Origin: Arcuatula senhousia
Lineage: Eukaryota; Mollusca; Bivalvia; Mytilida; Mytilidae
Assembly: GCA_963971305.1 (NCBI GenBank)
Contig: OZ020313.1
Span: forward strand, 24,592,602-24,656,601
Direction: 5' to 3'
DNA length: 64,000 nucleotides
Of the stretch, positions 24,240-36,678 are shown in pieces (position 1 is the stretch's first letter; the number at the start of each line of letters is the position of its first letter). Made by a program: the position numbers and the translations under genes. The notes beneath the pieces were generated by a model. It worked only from the letters and a program-made list of their open reading frames with translations. It was not told the origin of the DNA and did not search any database.

Positions 24240-25020
24240 CATTTCATTTAACATAATTTTGAAGTTTTCCACCAGATGCTGATTAAAAAGGAAGATTTTT
24301 TTAAGAGATTGTATGAAACGTATTTTCTTTTAACCTTGGACTAATAATCGGTCACGTAGATAGTGATGTCGGATAAAAAAATCTGAAAAATGTGTACAAG
24401 CCCTGGCATATCAAAGAAGTTGTGAAATGTAGACATCTTATGCAGTTGAAGTTGATATGTTACTTTCAAGGTTAGGAAAATTAATCATTTTAAAACTAAT
24501 ATCGTCTCTTTTATCGTATAATTTTTTTGTACTGAGATGACCACCCGGGTCAAATTCGAGATGTTAATCCAACAATGACGTGAAGCATGTAGATTCGGTG
24601 GTTTCCTTATTCTCTAGCTCTGGAGGGTACACGTGTATTGGAGGAATCCATCGACCAAACGAATCATTGTTGACAGAGAAAACGTCAATATATCAGAAAG
24701 TGAGATTTATGGACCTTTCCTCTTCCATCTTTTCGAGTTCGTGAAGAAATTCAGTCTCATACGAGTATAAACACATCTCGGTGAGAAGAGAAGCACAGTT
24801 TGTACCCATTGGAATGCCAACTTGTTTAATATTTTCTCCTCCAAATGTAACAAATTTGTTGTCAATAAGGAAATGAAGCATAGAGCAAACTTGTTCCAAA
24901 GTTTAACAAATATTATCTTTAAAACATGCTTTGGAAAAAATGAAGCATTATAACCTCTAACAATTTAATAATATAATTATAATTCCTTGAATTAAAAAGG
25001 CCTTTTTTGCTTAGGCGACA
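24240..25020 (-). pseudogene. Reverse-transcriptase relic, second copy
   Basis: The same protein family as 17015-17880. The best preserved frame (24693-24899, minus) holds EQVCSMLHFLIDNKFVTFGG, then QVGIPMGTNCASLL and a LYSYETEFL tail. The downstream part (about 24240-24640) aligns with the SFLDL/KRDDF region at the DNA level but is broken by indels. Decayed and non-functional. Confidence 0.55.
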
Positions 25021-25029
25021 TTTAATTTT

Positions 25030-26420
25030 TTCGTGTGGCAACTATTTCTTAAATTCTCTTTATGAAGGACAGTGTAATTGTCAAGTGAAAAAATCCTTTA
25101 TTTATAGAAAGTATAGATAAAATTTATACCTATTGTTTATAATAAAGTTGCAGCTGGTTCGTATTTTTCCATTACTAGTATAATAAGAATAACATAATAA
25201 TCGGTAACTGAAGCTTGGTTCTGTTATATTTTGGTACCTTCAAACTATTTTAGTAATAGTTGAAGGAAAAGTCATATCCATCTTAGTTCAACAGGAAAAA
25301 AATTGTACAAATTTTGCACAATGATAAGAAACTATTTAATGCTTCTATTGTGCATAAACTTCAGTTTCCTTTTCTTAGCGGAAATTTTTATTAAAAAAAC
25401 TTATATTTTATCCTATTATTTTGACAATAATAAATATATTTTTGAAATATAATTGACGGTTCTATTGTGCTTGTTTGAAATATGTTTTCCTTTCACCGGA
25501 TGCAATATCATTATATCTTTCATTGTTCCAGGAACTTAAAATTGTTCCATGTTATTTTTCCAAATGCTAATGTAGTTCTACGTCCTAATAATTGTAACCA
25601 CTCGTCCCTACATTCCAATTGTGCAAAAAAAAAGTCACTTGCCTCGCTCCATGAGTCAAAATTGTTTCAAATTAACCATCTTAAATATAATACCATTAAA
25701 TCATTCTATCGATAGAATTTGACAGTTAAAACGAGGCGTAATTGGTCAATAATTGTTACGTGTAATGTCATCCACTTCCGGTAAAAGAAAGTTCTCTCGA
25801 GGTATTTCTTTATGCCTTTCTCTACTTGATCTCTTACCAACCAATGCAACAGTGCTTGAAAAGACAAAAAGAAATCTCGTTGTTTGCAATAAACACAATT
25901 TTAACACTTTCAAGTCCTTTTAGTGAAGAAACATAGACGGAACAATGGGGCATGCAGATGTCGAAAGTCCGACAAGAGACCAACATCTAACTTTTAGGAA
26001 GAAGGCTAGTTGTTTTATCTTGTTGGGGTTTTTTTTGTCCATTTTTTTTTTTTTGGAAAAAATATTCAATTTTGAAGGTGACACGAAAGAATAATTTTCA
26101 TCATTTGCATTATTTTATGCAGAAGAAATCATTATTTAAACCCTTTTTTTAACTCTGCTGCCAAAAAATGTCTTCATAAAAATCATAGATTCCTAAGGCA
26201 AAGACAAAAAAAAAAACAGCTGCAGATACAGAACCACAACAACACGAAAAATACTCTCGTAATATGCAGAACGTTAATAGAGGGAAATCACACTGCAATC
26301 AGCGACACAAATATACTGGGGAACGAAAATAAACTCGAATGTTTCTGGTTTAGCAACCCATCCGATACATTGACGACTATCAATCTACTTTATGTCGAAG
26401 GGAAAATCTGTGTTAAACAA
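25030..26420. other. Intergenic, no gene seen
   Basis: AT-rich. The stretch TTTTGACAATAATAAATATA (about 25422) also occurs at about 22836 with the same following bases, a small dispersed duplication. Confidence 0.4.
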
Positions 26421-26539
26421 ATATCAGTACTCATCTGAAAGATAGAAATTCTCAATTACATGTATTCCACTTATTAACAAATAATGGGCTTCTAACTCTT
26501 TTATGAGTGCAGATGAAGATTTGTCAAAGGGGTTCGACC

Positions 26540-27020
26540 ATTGGTGGACCATTGCGATCCACCAATTCTCCGGTATGACTGATTCGTTTTTGTCATTTTC
26601 TCTGGACAATGAGATTGATAATTCAAGTTCGGTAGTTTTGTTATTATCTTTATTTACCAGATTTGACACATTAAATTGGTGATTAGCAACTCGACGGGTG
26701 TGTTATAGCAAACAGGAACTACTTATTCTTCCGGAGTACCCGAGTTCACTTGGTTACGATTTGATTTGTTGATAAATAGTTTGTTTTTTGCGTTTTAGTG
26801 ATTTCTATTCCTTTGTGCTGCTGTGTTGTCGATTGCTATTTGGCTGTTTGTGTGTTGGTTTTTTTTGTGCTGTCCTCGATCGTGTTAAACAGTTTTTTGC
26901 TTCGCCCTCTAGGACTTTTGATATGCGGATGTCCAACTATTACCTCCTTGCTTCTTTGACTATCTATCGTCCTTCAGATGATAACCGAGGAGCACATAAC
27001 CCTATGTTTGCATTTTCTGT
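26540..27020 (-). repeat. Family C repeat with adjacent partial family B
   Basis: Read on the minus strand, family C words (about 26930-26690: TGGACATCCGCATATCAAAAG; ACTCGGGTACTCCGGAAGA; ACACCCGTCGAG) are followed by the GAATTGGTGGATCGCAATGG word shared with 16495. The minus-strand frame 26424-26669 is derived from this repeat. Confidence 0.5.
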
Positions 27021-27079
27021 GTCTGACGTGACGCCCTTTAAATAAAAGATTATATTACTTTTAATCTCGAAAAAAGCAG

Positions 27080-27330
27080 ATGTACCATAGTACCGAATGG
27101 CAAAAGTCAAAAATGGCGACAAGACAAAACCAGCAAAAACAGGACAAATAAAAAAGTTTACATATACATTGTAAAACACGGAAACACAAAAACCACTGAT
27201 TATCAATTAACCCAACGAACTCTATTCATAACGAGTGTGAACTCAAGTGCTCCGAAAGAGTAAGCAGTTGTGGCACACCCGTTGCGTCGTCAACAGTCAA
27301 TTCAGTGTTTCATACCCTGTAAAGAAAGAC
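27080..27330 (+). repeat. Dispersed repeat family C copy
   Basis: GTACCGAATGGCAAAAGTC, ACAAAACCAGCAAAAACAGG, GAACTCAAGTGCTCCGAAAG, ACACCCGTTGCGTCG and CAATTCAGTG occur in the same order as 34725-34990. It lies head to head with the minus-strand copy at 26540-27020. Confidence 0.6.
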
Positions 27331-27855
27331 AAAGCAAAACCTTAAGATTATTTGGTCTTCTGTAAATTTGTTCTTAGAATCATTGATGACAAAGTAAGTC
27401 TTGGTGTATAATCGACTATCAGATATTTGAACCTGCGAGTCAGTAAAATTTTTTTCATAAAAAATGATGCAATAAAATGGAAAAGGTAACGCTTAGAAAA
27501 ATAAAGTCATCACTTCCGTCAAAGAGCCTTGTATAAAAGTCTTCATGGAATGAATTGTTTTTAGATGGAAATCAAATATTCAGTAGTCTTTTAAGATTCT
27601 GACGCGTTCACAATCTCTATTTTGTGTAGATGTACGAGATGCTGGTAGCTTCAAATTGAAGTTTTTATATTGACGGACATAGTCAATAATGACACAGGTG
27701 AGATAAAAATGATAGACCAAGTCTTTTGTCTAAAAGTGATTGTAAAAAGTCTCATTAAGGAAGCGACCATTTGATTTTTATGGAGGGGCTATATTTTTTT
27801 TTTCATTCTGCCTTATTTATTTTCAGAAAAATCGGATCCTGGAATCTTTTTGCTC
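27331..27855. other. Intergenic, no gene seen
   Basis: Nothing recognised. Confidence 0.35.
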
Positions 27856-27859
27856 GCTT

Positions 27860-28045
27860 TTTTTAGGTTTGGAAAATTAATAATTGACAACTTAAGTCGT
27901 CTCTTTATGCTATTTTTGTTGAGATGACCAGAAAAGTCAAAATCTGGATACAAATCCAGATTGACGCGATGCGAGTATACACGGTGGTTAATTTAGTCTC
28001 TTATTCTAGAGAGAAATTATAAATTAAAGGAATCAATCTGATTTG
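27860..28045 (-). pseudogene. Reverse-transcriptase relic, short fragment
   Basis: The plus-strand text GGAAAATTAATAATTGACAA, then GTCGTCTCTTTATGCT, GAGATGACCAGAAAAGTC and GTGGTTAATTTAGTCTC follows 17270-17405 step by step, so it is the YDKRDDFNF/SFLDL region of the same RT family, without an open frame. Confidence 0.5.
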
Positions 28046-28059
28046 ATTTTAGCATGCCA

Positions 28060-28235
28060 TAAAACCTGATTTAACACACCATTTCATTTGAAATGCCTTC
28101 ATCAAGTCAGGACGATCTCGATTTTTAAATTTTCCGGTATGTTTTCCCTGTTGTGTCTCTTCTCTTCGACATTGGCATAGATCCTCCAAGTTCGGTAATT
28201 TCGTTATTACCTTTATTTGTCAGTCCCAGCAATGA
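28060..28235 (-). repeat. Dispersed repeat family B copy
   Basis: The minus strand reads GGTAATAACGAAATTACCGA, then the family words in diverged form (GATGAAGGCATTTCAAATG, AAATCAGGTTTTATGGC). Its orientation relative to the RT relic beside it is opposite to that at 16838, so the two were rearranged or inserted separately. Confidence 0.5.
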
Positions 28236-28239
28236 TGGG

Positions 28240-29915
28240 ATCGGTGGGCATTGACTGTGTGTTTTACTCTAATTATAATCAAATAATGCAAATAATGGTA
28301 TTTATAGTCACTATATGAAGAGATTCTCGCCCTCGAAAAGGAAGGTAACCCTGGGGACAGCCTCCCTTTCTTTCTGTGTCACATACCTAGTAGGTTGATT
28401 TTAGTTTTTTACAACTCTATGCAAAACAATGGAAGCCATTGTTTGTGTTGATTATTGAAAGACTATGGATTTCCTTTCCATCAAGTTTGGTCTGAAAATA
28501 GCAATGACCCATTTCAAGTGCTTTTCAATAAGAAACGATGAATATAATCTGTATTGACGGAATGTTTTCAAAAGAAGTTTTGTCCTAATACTTCCTAAAG
28601 CACTCCTTTCTAAATAAGACCTAATTTAATTGTCAATAGCATCAGATAGAAAAGTTGATAATCTTCCGCAGCCTGAATAAGAAGGACCATTCAAAACATT
28701 TGTTTCGAGATTAACGCAACACGATAAGATTTTGTGATAACGAGGCTATCCAACTAGGTCCGGAGCTAGAATTACAGATTTCAATGATTTTACTATTATT
28801 TGATAAATAGTGCTTTTAATATTTACAAATCAATATTTACCACTCATATTTCTTGTTTTCAACATTAATCAAATATTTGTTTTGACAAATTCGTGCGTTT
28901 TCTTAATCTTTCAGACCTTTTATGTGACACAGCCACTCTCCCTTTCGTAATTGTTTTTAATTTTTTTTCACGTCATGGAATAGATATCACAAATTGGTCC
29001 AATTATAAGATAAGGTAAAAGGAACTTCTAGAAAAAAAACTTTGTACTATAACAATTATAGAAATTGTAATTAAAAACTCGTTATTTCAGAAGTCTTTGG
29101 TGCATGAATGGGGATAGATCACTACACTAGCAATTAAATATATAAAAAAGAATAAGAAAAATCAACTTTAATTTCAGTTTATCATTATACAAAATATTAT
29201 AAGTAGCAAAACAATTAATATTCCCATCTTTCGCCCATGTTATTGCCTTAGTTTTGTTGTATTCTTTCCAAGGACAAATATTAATATATTCCTAGTTCTA
29301 ACTTGCAATCATGCAAAAGACCAATGACCCAATTAAGCCATATGTTTATTGAAAATGCATATATGCTTGTGCTTTTATGCGTAACAGAAAACCATCGACA
29401 AAAACCGTTGATTTATCTTAAGAAAAGATCGTTTTAGGGAATGCATGTTCATACATTCAAATTTGTGTTAATATATGACAATATCTCTCATTGGCAGAAG
29501 GATTGATTGTGAGTAATTGCATACTAACCTGCAACCTCGAGGTAATTTTTTGGGAAACTTGGGGGTACTTGCTCCAGAACTAACACTCCTTTTGTTGCCG
29601 GAACATTTATATCAGTAAAATTTTATGTTTTTTTTAGGGATGTATCCTTAGATTATAATTATACATGTACTCCTATATTTGTCCCAGTCATGGGTTGATC
29701 ATAAATGCTGGTTTTAAAGGACACTCTGCAGCATCTGAAACGTTTGAGTTCCATACTGTGCTCCCCATGATTATGAGTTCTTGTTATTATTTTATGAAAC
29801 ATGTGTCAGAAACCAACAGCTTATACTGAGATGTTCTGAGATGATCCCCTCAATATCCCTATTATGTCTTCACAACTGTGTTGGGTTTTTTTTGTGTTAC
29901 GACCGGACCGTACCG
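28240..29915. other. Intergenic, no gene seen
   Basis: No supported gene. No distinct repeat noticed. Confidence 0.4.
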
Positions 29916-29919
29916 GACC

Positions 29920-30105
29920 TTAAAATTGCAGTGGAAGTGGAAAGCTAGGCACGCCATAAAACCTGGTTTAACCCATGCACCATTTCTTTTGAAATGCCTG
30001 TACCAAGTCAGGACATATGTCTTCCTAGTTTTGTCTTTTCTCTTGGACATTGAGATTGATCCTCCAAGTTTATCATTTTTTGTTAATACCTTTATTATAG
30101 TACAT
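29920..30105 (-). repeat. Dispersed repeat family B copy
   Basis: The minus strand reads GACTTGGTACAGGCATTTCA, GGGTTAAACCAGGTTTTATG, GCGTGCC. The frames on both strands here (29862-30149, 29878-30126) are only translations of this repeat. Confidence 0.6.
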
Positions 30106-30149
30106 GATGCATTGCCTGAGAAGTGATTCTCAGTTGCAAGTATGACCAC

Positions 30150-31520
30150 AAGTATAACTAAGCCAGCGCATCATGTGACACTTTGGCGTTCGGTACATGG
30201 AACATTGAAAGTTTGTTTGCATCTATTTCTCAAATCGTTTCTACATTTCTGATTGTAAAAATTCTATGCGTTGTTTTATGGCTATTAATAATTTGTAAAA
30301 CATGAATGAATTCAACAAAAACAATATTGCCTATCTATTCTGAAGATGATTCCCTATCTTTCTGGTAAATCTATAATATGATCTAATTGTGGTAATGTTT
30401 ATGGTGCAATTATTCTAATGTTATTTTTTTTCTCCACAGATGGATGGTCTGATATGGTCCTTGTGTTTTGTTGATATTTTCATTCTACTATTTATACTTT
30501 CTTAATTTATCCCAATTATTTCACAATTAGATGAAGAACATTAAAAAATGCAATAATTTCATTTTTGGATATCGAATCAAAAATCGTATCTGATAAGAGA
30601 GAGCTTGATGCATTTATATGTAATGAATCTTGATATTAAGGAGTTTTATACTATAAAACTTTCAAGTCATATAACTTTTTAGAAATCTATTTATATACAT
30701 GCATTTTATGGAAATAGTAATTTCTTAATAGATGAAATAAAATTTACAAACTATGCTATAAATATTATAGAGGCATCGAAAAGTGCCTTGCAATTACTTA
30801 ATACATTGTACATGCTTTTAACAGGTTAAACCCATAAAAGGAGTCGCTTTAAACTGAACAAATTTATAAATTTTGTTTCAAAAAAGACCTCTTAAGATAT
30901 AATAGTCTTTAGAAAATAGTACCAAGAAAACATTCAACTACTAACACGGACAAAACCTTCTAAACAGCTACTAGATTTACTGAACTCTCAAAGTGTCCAG
31001 TATTCTAAAGAAATTTCATATAAATTCAGTATAAAAAAAATTACTTCTTGCAGTAAATCAAGTGAAGTCAATATGGTGTCCAGTAAAATCTAGAGTTGAT
31101 ATATTGAACACTACTGGCTCGGCCTTGAAGATTTTCAAAATACAGAAATTGAACTTGAACTCTTATATAATTAACACTACTGAACAAATAACAACTTCAT
31201 TGTAAACAAGTCTTGGCAAGTAAGTTCAAGGGATTTTTGCTCTTACTAGCGAGTCCGTAAAAAATAGCACCTGATTTTCTCTTTTTATCTCTTCTTCAAC
31301 AAAGTAGATTAATTGCCTTTGATGTCTTGAGGTTTTTTGTTGTTCATTTGTTTGGTTTTTTTCTCTCTTCAATTTATATGCTCCATTTATTTTTCTTGAT
31401 CATAACTGAATATTAATTTTGTAATCCATTATATGTAAATTCTAAATATGATGATATCTTTCCATGTTTTCTTAGTAGGTAACAAACTTGACAAATCACC
31501 AAAGAACTAATTTTATGAGG
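30150..31520. other. Intergenic, no gene seen
   Basis: AT-rich DNA, nothing recognised. Confidence 0.4.
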
Positions 31521-31521
31521 G

Positions 31522-31893
31522 TGTACATAGGCAAAATGTGGACTGCATTAAACACGCGTCTTGCTTACGTTAAACGCATGTCATCTGACGCGCGTACCTT
31601 TGACGCACGTTAAAAATTTATCTTGGCAATATTTTTATTTCATAATAAAACACACTAAATAAATAATTCACTAATGTCATACATTCTAGGAAACTATACG
31701 TCTGATGTATGGTAAACATATGTTTGACGCACGTTTAAAGAACGTACATCTGACGTATGTTTTGACAATTATTTGACATACGTTTACCATACGGCGGTTA
31801 GAAACATAAGTTTAACGTACGTTTATACGCTACGTACGACGCACGTTTTTACAACCGTACGTCAGACGTATATCTTAATTTTTGCTGTGTAAA
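31522..31893. mobile_element. Candidate TIR element with ACGT motif mosaic
   Basis: Between imperfect inverted ends (left TACATAGGCAAAA, right on the minus strand TACACAGCAAAAA) lie about 13 ACGT tetramers, most within GACGTA, GCACGTTTA or CGTACG contexts, in both orientations; about 1.4 would be expected. As in 5424-6000, two motif-dense arms (31550-31610 and 31695-31870) flank an AT-rich spacer without the motif. No coding capacity. The ends are weaker than at 5424, so the borders are provisional. Confidence 0.5.
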
Positions 31894-31904
31894 TGGATTG
31901 TCCC

Positions 31905-32075
31905 CAATTCTTTATTCTTTAATTTTTTGCCCTTTTTATCTATTCTTTAACGTCTTAGTCATTTTTTCTTTATTCTCTATTTTTTTATCATCATTATTTA
32001 GGTCGTTATTCTTTAAATGTTCTTTTTTGTTGCCATTTTTGTCTATTCTTTAAATCCTATTCACGTCCTCTTTTA
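31905..32075. repeat. T-rich low-complexity TATTCTTTA repeat
   Basis: TTTATTCTTTAATTTTT-type words recur about six times with spacers of 25-40 bp. It could be a decayed minisatellite. Confidence 0.5.
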
Positions 32076-32079
32076 TTGA

Positions 32080-33660
32080 CCATTTGCAACATAGGTTGTC
32101 TTTCTTTTAACTCCCATTTGACTATTTGACCCGACACCGTTGTCTCCGACATCGGCTTTTAGATCAAGGTTAAAAAAAACGCCTCATACGGCCTCTTTCG
32201 ATATCAGCCATGGGTCGGTATGTCTTTTTACCACAAAAAGAAACAAAACACAGAAAACCACATAACACCTTAGAACACAGAACACCAAAAAGATTTTGAA
32301 AACATTACAAGAACAGAACAATTAATCGAAAGGAATAAAATGAATTATGAACTTTTTTAGAGACTTGATTTAAATAATAATTAGCAAATGAGTATTTTTT
32401 TAAACAAAAAGGTTTTAATTGCTCCTTTCTACTACATTATAACTCTTTTCTACACACTTTGCCACTTCTGTGAAAATGCATGCATATTTAAGAGTTAAAT
32501 TGCTTTAGATTCAATTTGAGAAATACAGATTCAAAGTGGGAGGTCAAATTAAAACTAAGACTATCTTTCACCAGTTCGTTTTATTTATATTCAAATTAAA
32601 TGTATCAAAAACTTCAATTCTAAGAAGAATTAATCTTCTTTGACTGGGAACACATATAACTTTCACCGGAAGTAAAGAAACGAGTCAGAAACTGTTATTA
32701 CCAATAAATCACTTGAAAATGTTTATTGCAAATATACTGTTGGAAATAAACCGTCACTTAGGCGGTGGGGTAGTAATTCGTTTCCTTTCCGTTGATCGCT
32801 TTTAGACGCCTATTGCATGATTAATGCAATAAAACCGTGGTTGGTAGCCTCAAAAGGCTATTAATAATTGGAGAATGAATTAATTATGCTCCGTATAATA
32901 ATTAAAGTGAAATTATCATTCATTTTCTTTTATTTCTTGCTGTTTGTTATAAGGTTCTTGTATTCTTTAAACATAAAATGCGATTGTGGCCTGGCTTTGC
33001 CGAGCGACCAGTGGAACATTGAGATACTTATCAATTTTTGAAATAACTGCAATAAATCGAAAGCATGTGAACAGGTTCTCTATAGTTTAATTTTTTTAGT
33101 GGTGTTTTGTTTTTACATGTTTGGTAACCTTTAACGAAATTTTTGCTTATCCTAAATTGCGATTTTTTATCTTTCGATCATGTCGGTATATTCGAGTTCG
33201 ATTGTCATTTTGGCATTGGTACATGCATGATATATATATTTTACTACCCACCTGTCAAATGTTTTATTTTCTAATAATAAAAGCTCATGGAGTTTTTCAA
33301 TGGGCACAATATGTGCCCTTTTCAATGACGACTTTTTTTTAAATCGCCGATTCCCCGTAAGTCCAATGCCCCATTTTTTCGATCATTACACCGACAGTCT
33401 GACAATACAAATTTTCAAAAATATTTCTGATTCCGCTGTGCTTTTTAATATACACAATCAATGCAATAAACATGATAAAGAAACTTCCAAAAGAATCTCC
33501 CCCATTTTCGTTGTGAACCAGGAATAATTTGTAACGTGATTTGAGTATAAAGAATATATCAGCAAGCTATTTCTTTAATCTCTTGAAATTTTAGACAATC
33601 TATAGTACTAGTATTGATATTGAACTTGTTTCAAGAAAATTTCCAAATGTTGACAATCTT
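32080..33660. other. Intergenic, no gene seen
   Basis: The frames at 33121-33342 and 33300-33527 have no recognised domain. Confidence 0.4.
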
Positions 33661-33667
33661 GATAATA

Positions 33668-33830
33668 CAATACCAAAACGGATATAAAAACGGTTGATTT
33701 GTTTATGTTGTGCATCGATATTTCAAGAAGTAACCTCTCATCCGCAGCATTTGAATAAAAAAATGAAAGGTCATAAACTAAAAGTATTGAATGAAAAGTG
33801 CTCAAAGCCAAAAGGTTTGAGCAGTACTAG
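33668..33830 (+). repeat. Dispersed repeat family A, truncated copy
   Basis: ACAATACCAAAACGGATATAA start, AAGAAGTAACCTCTCATC step, ending within AAAGTGCTCAAAGCCAAAAG; the GGATATCGACCATG end is lost. Confidence 0.6.
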
Positions 33831-34720
33831 TTGACCAGTGACTTCGAATTTTTAAATGCAAGCCGATATACACTACCCTTTCCTTAAACAATGCCGCTTC
33901 GGGTAAGCTTCACATTTTTTTTAAAAGCTTAAACCAGTTTGTTTTAAAAGTATGAGTTAGTTGTCGAAGCAAACAGTGCAACATATACAACAACCACGTT
34001 GTCAAACAGGAAATCCTTGACATTAGGTAAACGCCTATAGAGAGATATATTTCGCTTCTCTCGATCAACAGATGTTATCTACGGCCAATCCAACGTTTTC
34101 CAACCATTTTTACAATAAACAAATATTTTACAAATATGAAAATTTGGGATAATAATTTAAAAGATTTCACAAGCGTCTTTTCCTCTATTGCACCAAAAAA
34201 AAATAAAACACAACAGAAATGAAGACAATAATTTATGTTCATCAATTTCCTGTAAACCTACAATTTTTAGTGCCAACTTAGGTGTCAGTAACAACGGGTG
34301 TTCCCAAGAGAGTTCACCCTTTTGTTGTTTGTCTTGTTGCCTCAATGTCGTCCGTTTTCACTTACTAAATTTATTTGTTAAGACATGTAAGTATTGTATT
34401 CATTTTTTTTTGCTATGTTGACCTCTATTACGGGGAAGGTTGGGCAGATAAAAAAAACTTCACCCCCACACCCCCCATACACACACAACCTACCATATAT
34501 CATATATGCCTGCCCTAAAAGGCGGACTACTTAACTTGAAGGGGTTTTGGCTTGGTTTTTTCATAAAAAGTATTCTGAATCTCATTTAATTGTGATGAAA
34601 ACAATATTCTGGCACTTGAGGCGAAGAAAAAATTTCGGATGCAGGATTTTTGTCATATAAAATAATGTTGATAATGAAAAAAGGGATTTTATGAAAGCGC
34701 CTTTCAAAACGAAAGAAGCA
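33831..34720. other. Intergenic, no gene seen
   Basis: Contains a C-rich stretch (34462-34482) but no supported gene. Confidence 0.4.
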
Positions 34721-34724
34721 GAGG

Positions 34725-34990
34725 TACCAATGGGGTATCCGAATGTCAAAAGTCCGAAAGGACAGAGACAAAACCAGTAAACACCAACAAGAACGGGACA
34801 AAAACAGACAACATGTAAAATATGGAAACACAAAATACTGAATATCAATCAACAACGCAAACTCCAGTCGAAACAAGAGTGAACTCATGTGCTCCGGAAG
34901 AGTAAGCAGTTTCTGCTTGCTATAGCACACCCGTCGCGTTGCCAATAGTCCATTCAGTGTGTCAAATCCGGTAAAAGAAGACAAAACAAA
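34725..34990 (+). repeat. Dispersed repeat family C, best copy
   Basis: GGTATCCGAATGTCAAAAGT, CACCAACAAGAACGGGAC, GAACTCATGTGCTCCGGAAG, ATAGCACACCCGTCGCG and TCCATTCAGTGTGTCAAATC. It runs straight into the stop end of the minus-strand RT fragment at 34994, so it is likely the retroelement 3' untranslated region. Confidence 0.65.
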
Positions 34991-34993
34991 ACC

Positions 34994-35520
34994 CTATGAC
35001 AAACCAACATCTGCACTCATCTGAGAGATCGAAATCCCATACTTGTCTATAAGTGCATGATGTCTTCCGTAAAATTTCTTGAGTGAAGACAGCAGCCGAG
35101 GAGCAACATAACCCTGAGTGAGCAATTTTTGTGTCAGACGTGTTGCTCTGCTAAGGAAATTGATGTAAGTCCCGCATGCTCTGGAGTAACGAATCAATTG
35201 AGATACGTAAACTCCATAAGCTGGAGCGGACGGAATGTTGCTACACAAACAGGGAAAGTTGACGATTGGAAAGTTGAAGTCATCACGTTTGTCATAGAAC
35301 CTTGTTGAAAGTCTCCCTTGAGAGTCAATTTCGAGATGTAGATCTAAATATGAAGCAGACTTCCTAGAATCCTTTGTGTCCTTAATTTCAAGCTCCTGGG
35401 GATATATGAGATGGAGAAAGTCACCAAGTCAAAGAGAATTGTTTAGTGAAAGGACATCATCAATATAACGGAACATGAGGTTGAAAGAGAGAGTTAGTCT
35501 ACGGTCTTTTTTGACTAGAA
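34994..35520 (-). pseudogene. Reverse-transcriptase C-terminal fragment
   Basis: The minus-strand frame 34994-35248 reads SNIPSAPAYGVYVSQLIRYS followed by RACGTYINFLSRATRLTQKL and a KKFYGRHHALIDKYGIS end, a clear relative of 17015-17374. Upstream sequence to about 35520 continues the SxLDLHLEID/KRDDF region at the DNA level but has lost frame. This is the best preserved C-terminus among the RT relics in the window. Confidence 0.65.
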
Positions 35521-35681
35521 GAAATATGTTTCATGACTGAATAAGCAAACTCGAGGCATCCCCCTTCAAGATAAATGGCCGGCCTCTTAGCAGAGCTACT
35601 TTCGATCTCGTCTTGTTTTTGTTCGTTGTTCTATTTTGTTTGGGGGGTGTTGAATCGTATGTGTTTAACCATAAGGGGGCG

Positions 35682-35921
35682 TCCATTCGATTTCTAGGGG
35701 GTGGGGTAATGGTGAAATTAAACATGTATATTTAAGGCACGATGTGGCAAAAACCCAAAATAAAAAGGCAGGATGGTATTTTGGCTCAAAAATTCATAAT
35801 AGCTTTAAAGAAATATAATAAAATTTGCGCTCAAAAAACCCAGGCTCTTTTTTTTCCAAAATAAAAAGACAGGACGAAGAAAATATCCGGACATAGTCCA
35901 CCCAATAAAAATCAAATGATT
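35682..35921. mobile_element. Small MITE-like element
   Basis: Imperfect inverted ends: left CCATTCGATTTCTAGGGGGTGG and, on the minus strand at the right, TCATTTGATTTTTATTGGGTGG. The interior has two related AAAATAAAAAGRCAGGAYG stretches (35757 and 35860). About 240 bp, non-coding. Confidence 0.45.
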
Positions 35922-36194
35922 GATTCCTGAAGCAATGAAGGGTTCATTGCAAAACGGTTATCAATCAGCCACCACTGGTCACATTTAAGGCTGTTGTCTG
36001 TTTTTAAATTGCCGCTGATTTCATGTAGGTTTTGTCTTGTAAAATTATTCAACATCTGATTATATATATATATATCATCAACATTTTTCCGGTATATAAT
36101 CTTCTTTCTCAATTTGACTGCTGTTCTTCGAAAATTGAGAAAGACCACCCTTTTTCGGTAATTGAGAAACGGTGCCCAAAAAAACACCAGTAAA

Positions 36195-36200
36195 TTTATT
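36195..36200 (-). terminator. Polyadenylation signal AATAAA (C1q gene)
   Basis: The minus strand carries AATAAA about 70 bp after the TAA stop of the C1q exon, at normal distance for a short 3' untranslated region. Confidence 0.5.
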
Positions 36201-36268
36201 ATTTTATCTAAAATTTGTAAATATTTAGATAAAATGTAGTTCGATCATTCCATGAATTGTCTGATATG

Positions 36269-36678
36269 TTACTGAAGTAAGTATGCAGAAAAAACAGAAA
36301 GAGGCACATTTTCTAATTCCCCAACTATTATTCGACTTCCCCCATAAACATTTGAAATCCAAACATTGTCCTGGGAATTCAAATGTTGCAACAATGTCAA
36401 GGACGTACGCCCATAATATCCAGTGTGGTGAATATCAGCAATAACTCTAGCAATTGGTATTACATTTACCACAAGATTGAGATGGGTGTTTCCATTGTTA
36501 CTGGCAACAGTAACAGATATCAAATAAACACCAGAAAGCGCAGCTGTAAAAATACCACTTCCGGTTTTGTATGCATTCTGGGTATTCAGCCATGTTTTGT
36601 CGAACTTAATGATTTGGTCATCATGTGGGTTTTCGATGTTTGCTGTGAGGTAAGCAGAAAACATACAACTACCAGGAT
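36269..36678 (-). CDS. C1q gene exon 2 (globular C1q domain)
   Basis: Starts after GTTTCAG with ATCCTGG, so the first two bases complete a codon begun in exon 1 (giving Asp), then runs open to TAA. All of the C1q domain lies on this one exon, as is common in molluscan C1qDC genes. The ATG at 36715 is intronic, inside the transposon end, and should not be used as the start. Confidence 0.85.
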
